Assembly: GCA_023634235.1 (NCBI GenBank)
Contig: JAMKCF010000041.1
Location: 744,001 to 808,000, forward strand
From: Pisaster brevispinus
Taxonomy: Eukaryota; Echinodermata; Asteroidea; Forcipulatida; Asteriidae
Direction of reading: 5' to 3'
DNA: 64,000 nt
In this document: positions 62,038-64,000 of the stretch, piece by piece
How positions within the stretch are numbered: position 1 is the stretch's first letter
How the letters are laid out: each line of letters starts with the position of its first letter
Position numbers and translations under genes: made by a program
The notes under the pieces: generated by a model
Seen by the model: the letters and a program-made list of their open reading frames with translations, nothing else
Database searches by the model: none
What the model was told of the DNA's origin: nothing

Positions 62038-64000
62038 CTAGACACTAAGTGTTTGTGAACAAACACAAAGCTGTTCCGTTTTGTTGTGCTTTGATTAATT
62101 GATCCAGACATTTAAAGTGAGCCTAAGTTCAAGATTGAACGATATGGTTCCATTTCCGGTTGACCCGGAATTAAAGGTCAACATGGGGTTACGGTAACCC
62201 AAGGCTTATCTTCATTGCTCAAAGGGTTTATAACTGAAAACAAAGAAAATCGGCTCTGTAGTTCTTGAGATATGGTTCCACTTCCGGTTGACCTAGAAGT
62301 AAGATCAACATTGGGTCACGGTAGAACAAGGCTAATCTTCAATGCTCAAAGACTCTATCGCTGAAAAAAATTGAAAATGGGTTGTATAATTCTTGAGTAA
62401 TGATCCCACTTCCGGTTGACCCGGAAGGAAAGGTTAACATGGGGTCATGGTAACCCTAGTTAAATATTCAATGCTTAAAGGGTATATAACTGAAAGAAAT
62501 TGAAAATTGGCTAAGTAATTATTGAGATATAGGCCCACTTCCAGTTGACCCGGAAGTAAAGGTCAACATGGGGTCAGGGTTACCCAAGTTCAATCTTTAA
62601 TGCTCAAAGGATCTATAACTAAAAAGAAATTGAAAATCGGTTGTGTAGTTCTTGAGATATGGTCCCACTTCCGGTTGACCTCTAGTAAAGGTCAACATTG
62701 GGTCACGATTTCCCAAAACTAATCTCCAATGCCAAGGAGTCTATAACTGAAAAACGTTTTTAAATCGGTTGTGTAGTTCTTGAGATATGGTCTCACTTCC
62801 GGTTGACCCGGAAGTAAAGGTCAACATGGGGTCATGGTTACCAAAGGCTGATCTTTGGTGCCCAAGGAGTCTATAACTGAAAAAAGTTTGAAAATCGGTT
62901 GTCTAGTTCTTGAGATATGGTCCCACTTCTGGTTGACCCCTAAGTAAAGGTCAACATTGGGTCACGATTTCCCAAAGCTTATCTCCAATGTCCAAGGAGT
63001 CTATAACTGAAAAATGTTTGAAAATCAGTTGTGTAGTTCTTTAGATATGGTCCCACTTCCGGTTGACCCCTAAATAAAGGTCAACATTGGGTCACGTTTT
63101 CCCAAAGCTAATCTCCAATGCCCAAGGAGTCTATAACTGATAAAAGTTTGAAAATCGGCTGTGTACTTCTTGAGATATGGTGCTGCAAAGATTAACTAGT
63201 TAAATATTCAAATGTAGCGCCCGGGACAAAATCGTCGAGCGCCCTGGGCAACAGAATCACGACGTACATGTACACATGCACAAGCCACCGTTTCAATTCG
63301 CTATACATCGATATTTTTGTATAAATAGTGTGCAGCGACTGGTACCCAGAAGTCGGCTATTTCGTTACGGCATTTCGCGTGCATTTTTCTCTGTGTCGCA
63401 GGGCATCCTGACTACATTTTTAGTCGATGAACGGAACCTTGTCTCCAAGCCATTGGTGTCCGATTTGTCACTGAATCGTTAATTATCGTGGAAATTGTTC
63501 TACTTTGATTAGTTTTAATGACCAGGAACATCTCTTATTAAAAGCAATTAACTTTTCAAAACAGTTTGTGTAATTTAGGAAACTATTTCGTAATTTTAAT
63601 TGAAAATATCGTGGTTTTGACTGTCAAAACATTTGCCCTTTCAGCGCCAAGTGTTTTGTACACAGAACAAAAACGCGCCAACAAATGACGTCATTGATGA
63701 CGTTTTATGAATTTTTTGCCACGCTACAGAGCTACATAATAAGACGAGTCTATATTTGAAAACAGTTTGAGGATCAGACATATACTTCTTGAGATATGGT
63801 GGGAACAAGATTGCCTAATTAAATATTCATGTCATTATAACTCAGCTAATTAATGAAGAACTTGAACAATTTTACTCTTAGCATAATTTCATGTTCTAAG
63901 CTTCAATTTGATGTAAGATCTGAATCTCCCATATCTATTTTTTTAGAGCTTAGGTTCGTACAAAATCGTGTACAAAAGCTATGGCAATTTTGACAGAAAC
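62038..64000 (+). repeat. Array unit 9 (cut by the window end)
   Basis: Eight sub-repeats, core from about 63180, still inside the terminal ACAGAAAC at the last base. Open frame at 63276-63482. Confidence 0.85.

Larger units (their letters stand above)
46851..64000. repeat. Tandem array of nine Helentron/HINE-like repeat units
   Basis: Nine head-to-tail units begin with CTAGACACTAAGTGTTTGTG (the third lacks this head). Each has a head of about 110 bp, five to nine sub-repeats of about 130 bp (roughly 64 in all), and a core of about 830 bp ending ACAGAAACAAAGAATAA. An (AAT)n tract and a hairpin follow some cores. Internal tandem repeats plus a microsatellite and terminal hairpin resemble non-autonomous Helentron-type elements (HINE, 'pearl'); this class assignment is inference. 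No transposase or helicase is present. The array continues past the window end. Confidence 0.9.

Noticed and set aside
46851..64000. CRISPR array
   Set aside because: The repeats are long, without unique spacers, and the genome is eukaryotic.

Overview
This is a eukaryotic window: AT-rich, mostly non-coding, with short exons bounded by GT..AG splice sites and a dense load of small transposons. The repeat types (foldback elements ending in GGGCCCAATTTCATAGAG, TTTCACGAAACGCTAGG and AGGCCTTTTCACACT, plus tRNA-derived SINEs) and an animal ZNF395/ZNF704-type gene point to a marine invertebrate deuterostome. I would guess an echinoderm, perhaps a sea star; that placement rests on recalled repeat types and is not proven by the sequence.

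Gene 1 (plus strand, 7319-34311). Six exons join in perfect phase into the C-terminal 330 residues of a ZNF395/ZNF704/SLC2A4RG (GLUT4 enhancer factor) type transcription factor. There is a Ser/Pro-rich stretch (7319-7456), an acidic segment ending in a basic patch (10496-10650), a single C2H2 finger (29493-29596), a FYYTE-containing exon (32440-32689), a Gln/Thr-rich exon (33392-33499) and a terminal exon with a C-clamp (34072-34311). The 5' exons and promoter are not recognised and probably lie upstream of the window. Intron 2 is 18.8 kb and packed with repeats. The short introns 4 and 5 hold minisatellites.

Gene 2 (minus strand). Two in-phase exons (46406-46347, then 43468-43295 with the stop) give the last 77 residues of a protein I cannot name. 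The two genes converge. The roughly 9 kb between their stop codons holds gene 1's 3' UTR and scattered transposon relics.

About 46850 to the window end is one tandem array of nine units (1.6-2.4 kb each). Each unit has a head, five to nine diverged sub-repeats of about 130 bp, and a core of about 830 bp; some unit junctions carry an (AAT)n tract with a perfect 11-bp hairpin. This layout resembles non-autonomous Helentron-like elements with internal tandem repeats (the HINE or 'pearl' type), here amplified head to tail. The sub-repeats repeatedly carry facing ETS-like sites and an AGGTCA-N5-GGGTCA pair (the DR5 nuclear-receptor arrangement), and the cores carry a TGACGTCA palindrome downstream of a TATA-like box. 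The array starts about 440 bp upstream of the leftmost known exon of gene 2, so it may sit in an intron of that gene. It is the most unusual object here.

Other notable structures are a 26-copy 21-bp minisatellite grown inside a SINE-like composite, a 175-bp near-perfect hairpin at 44733, several inverted-repeat elements, and same-family elements in opposite orientation that could pair within one transcript.
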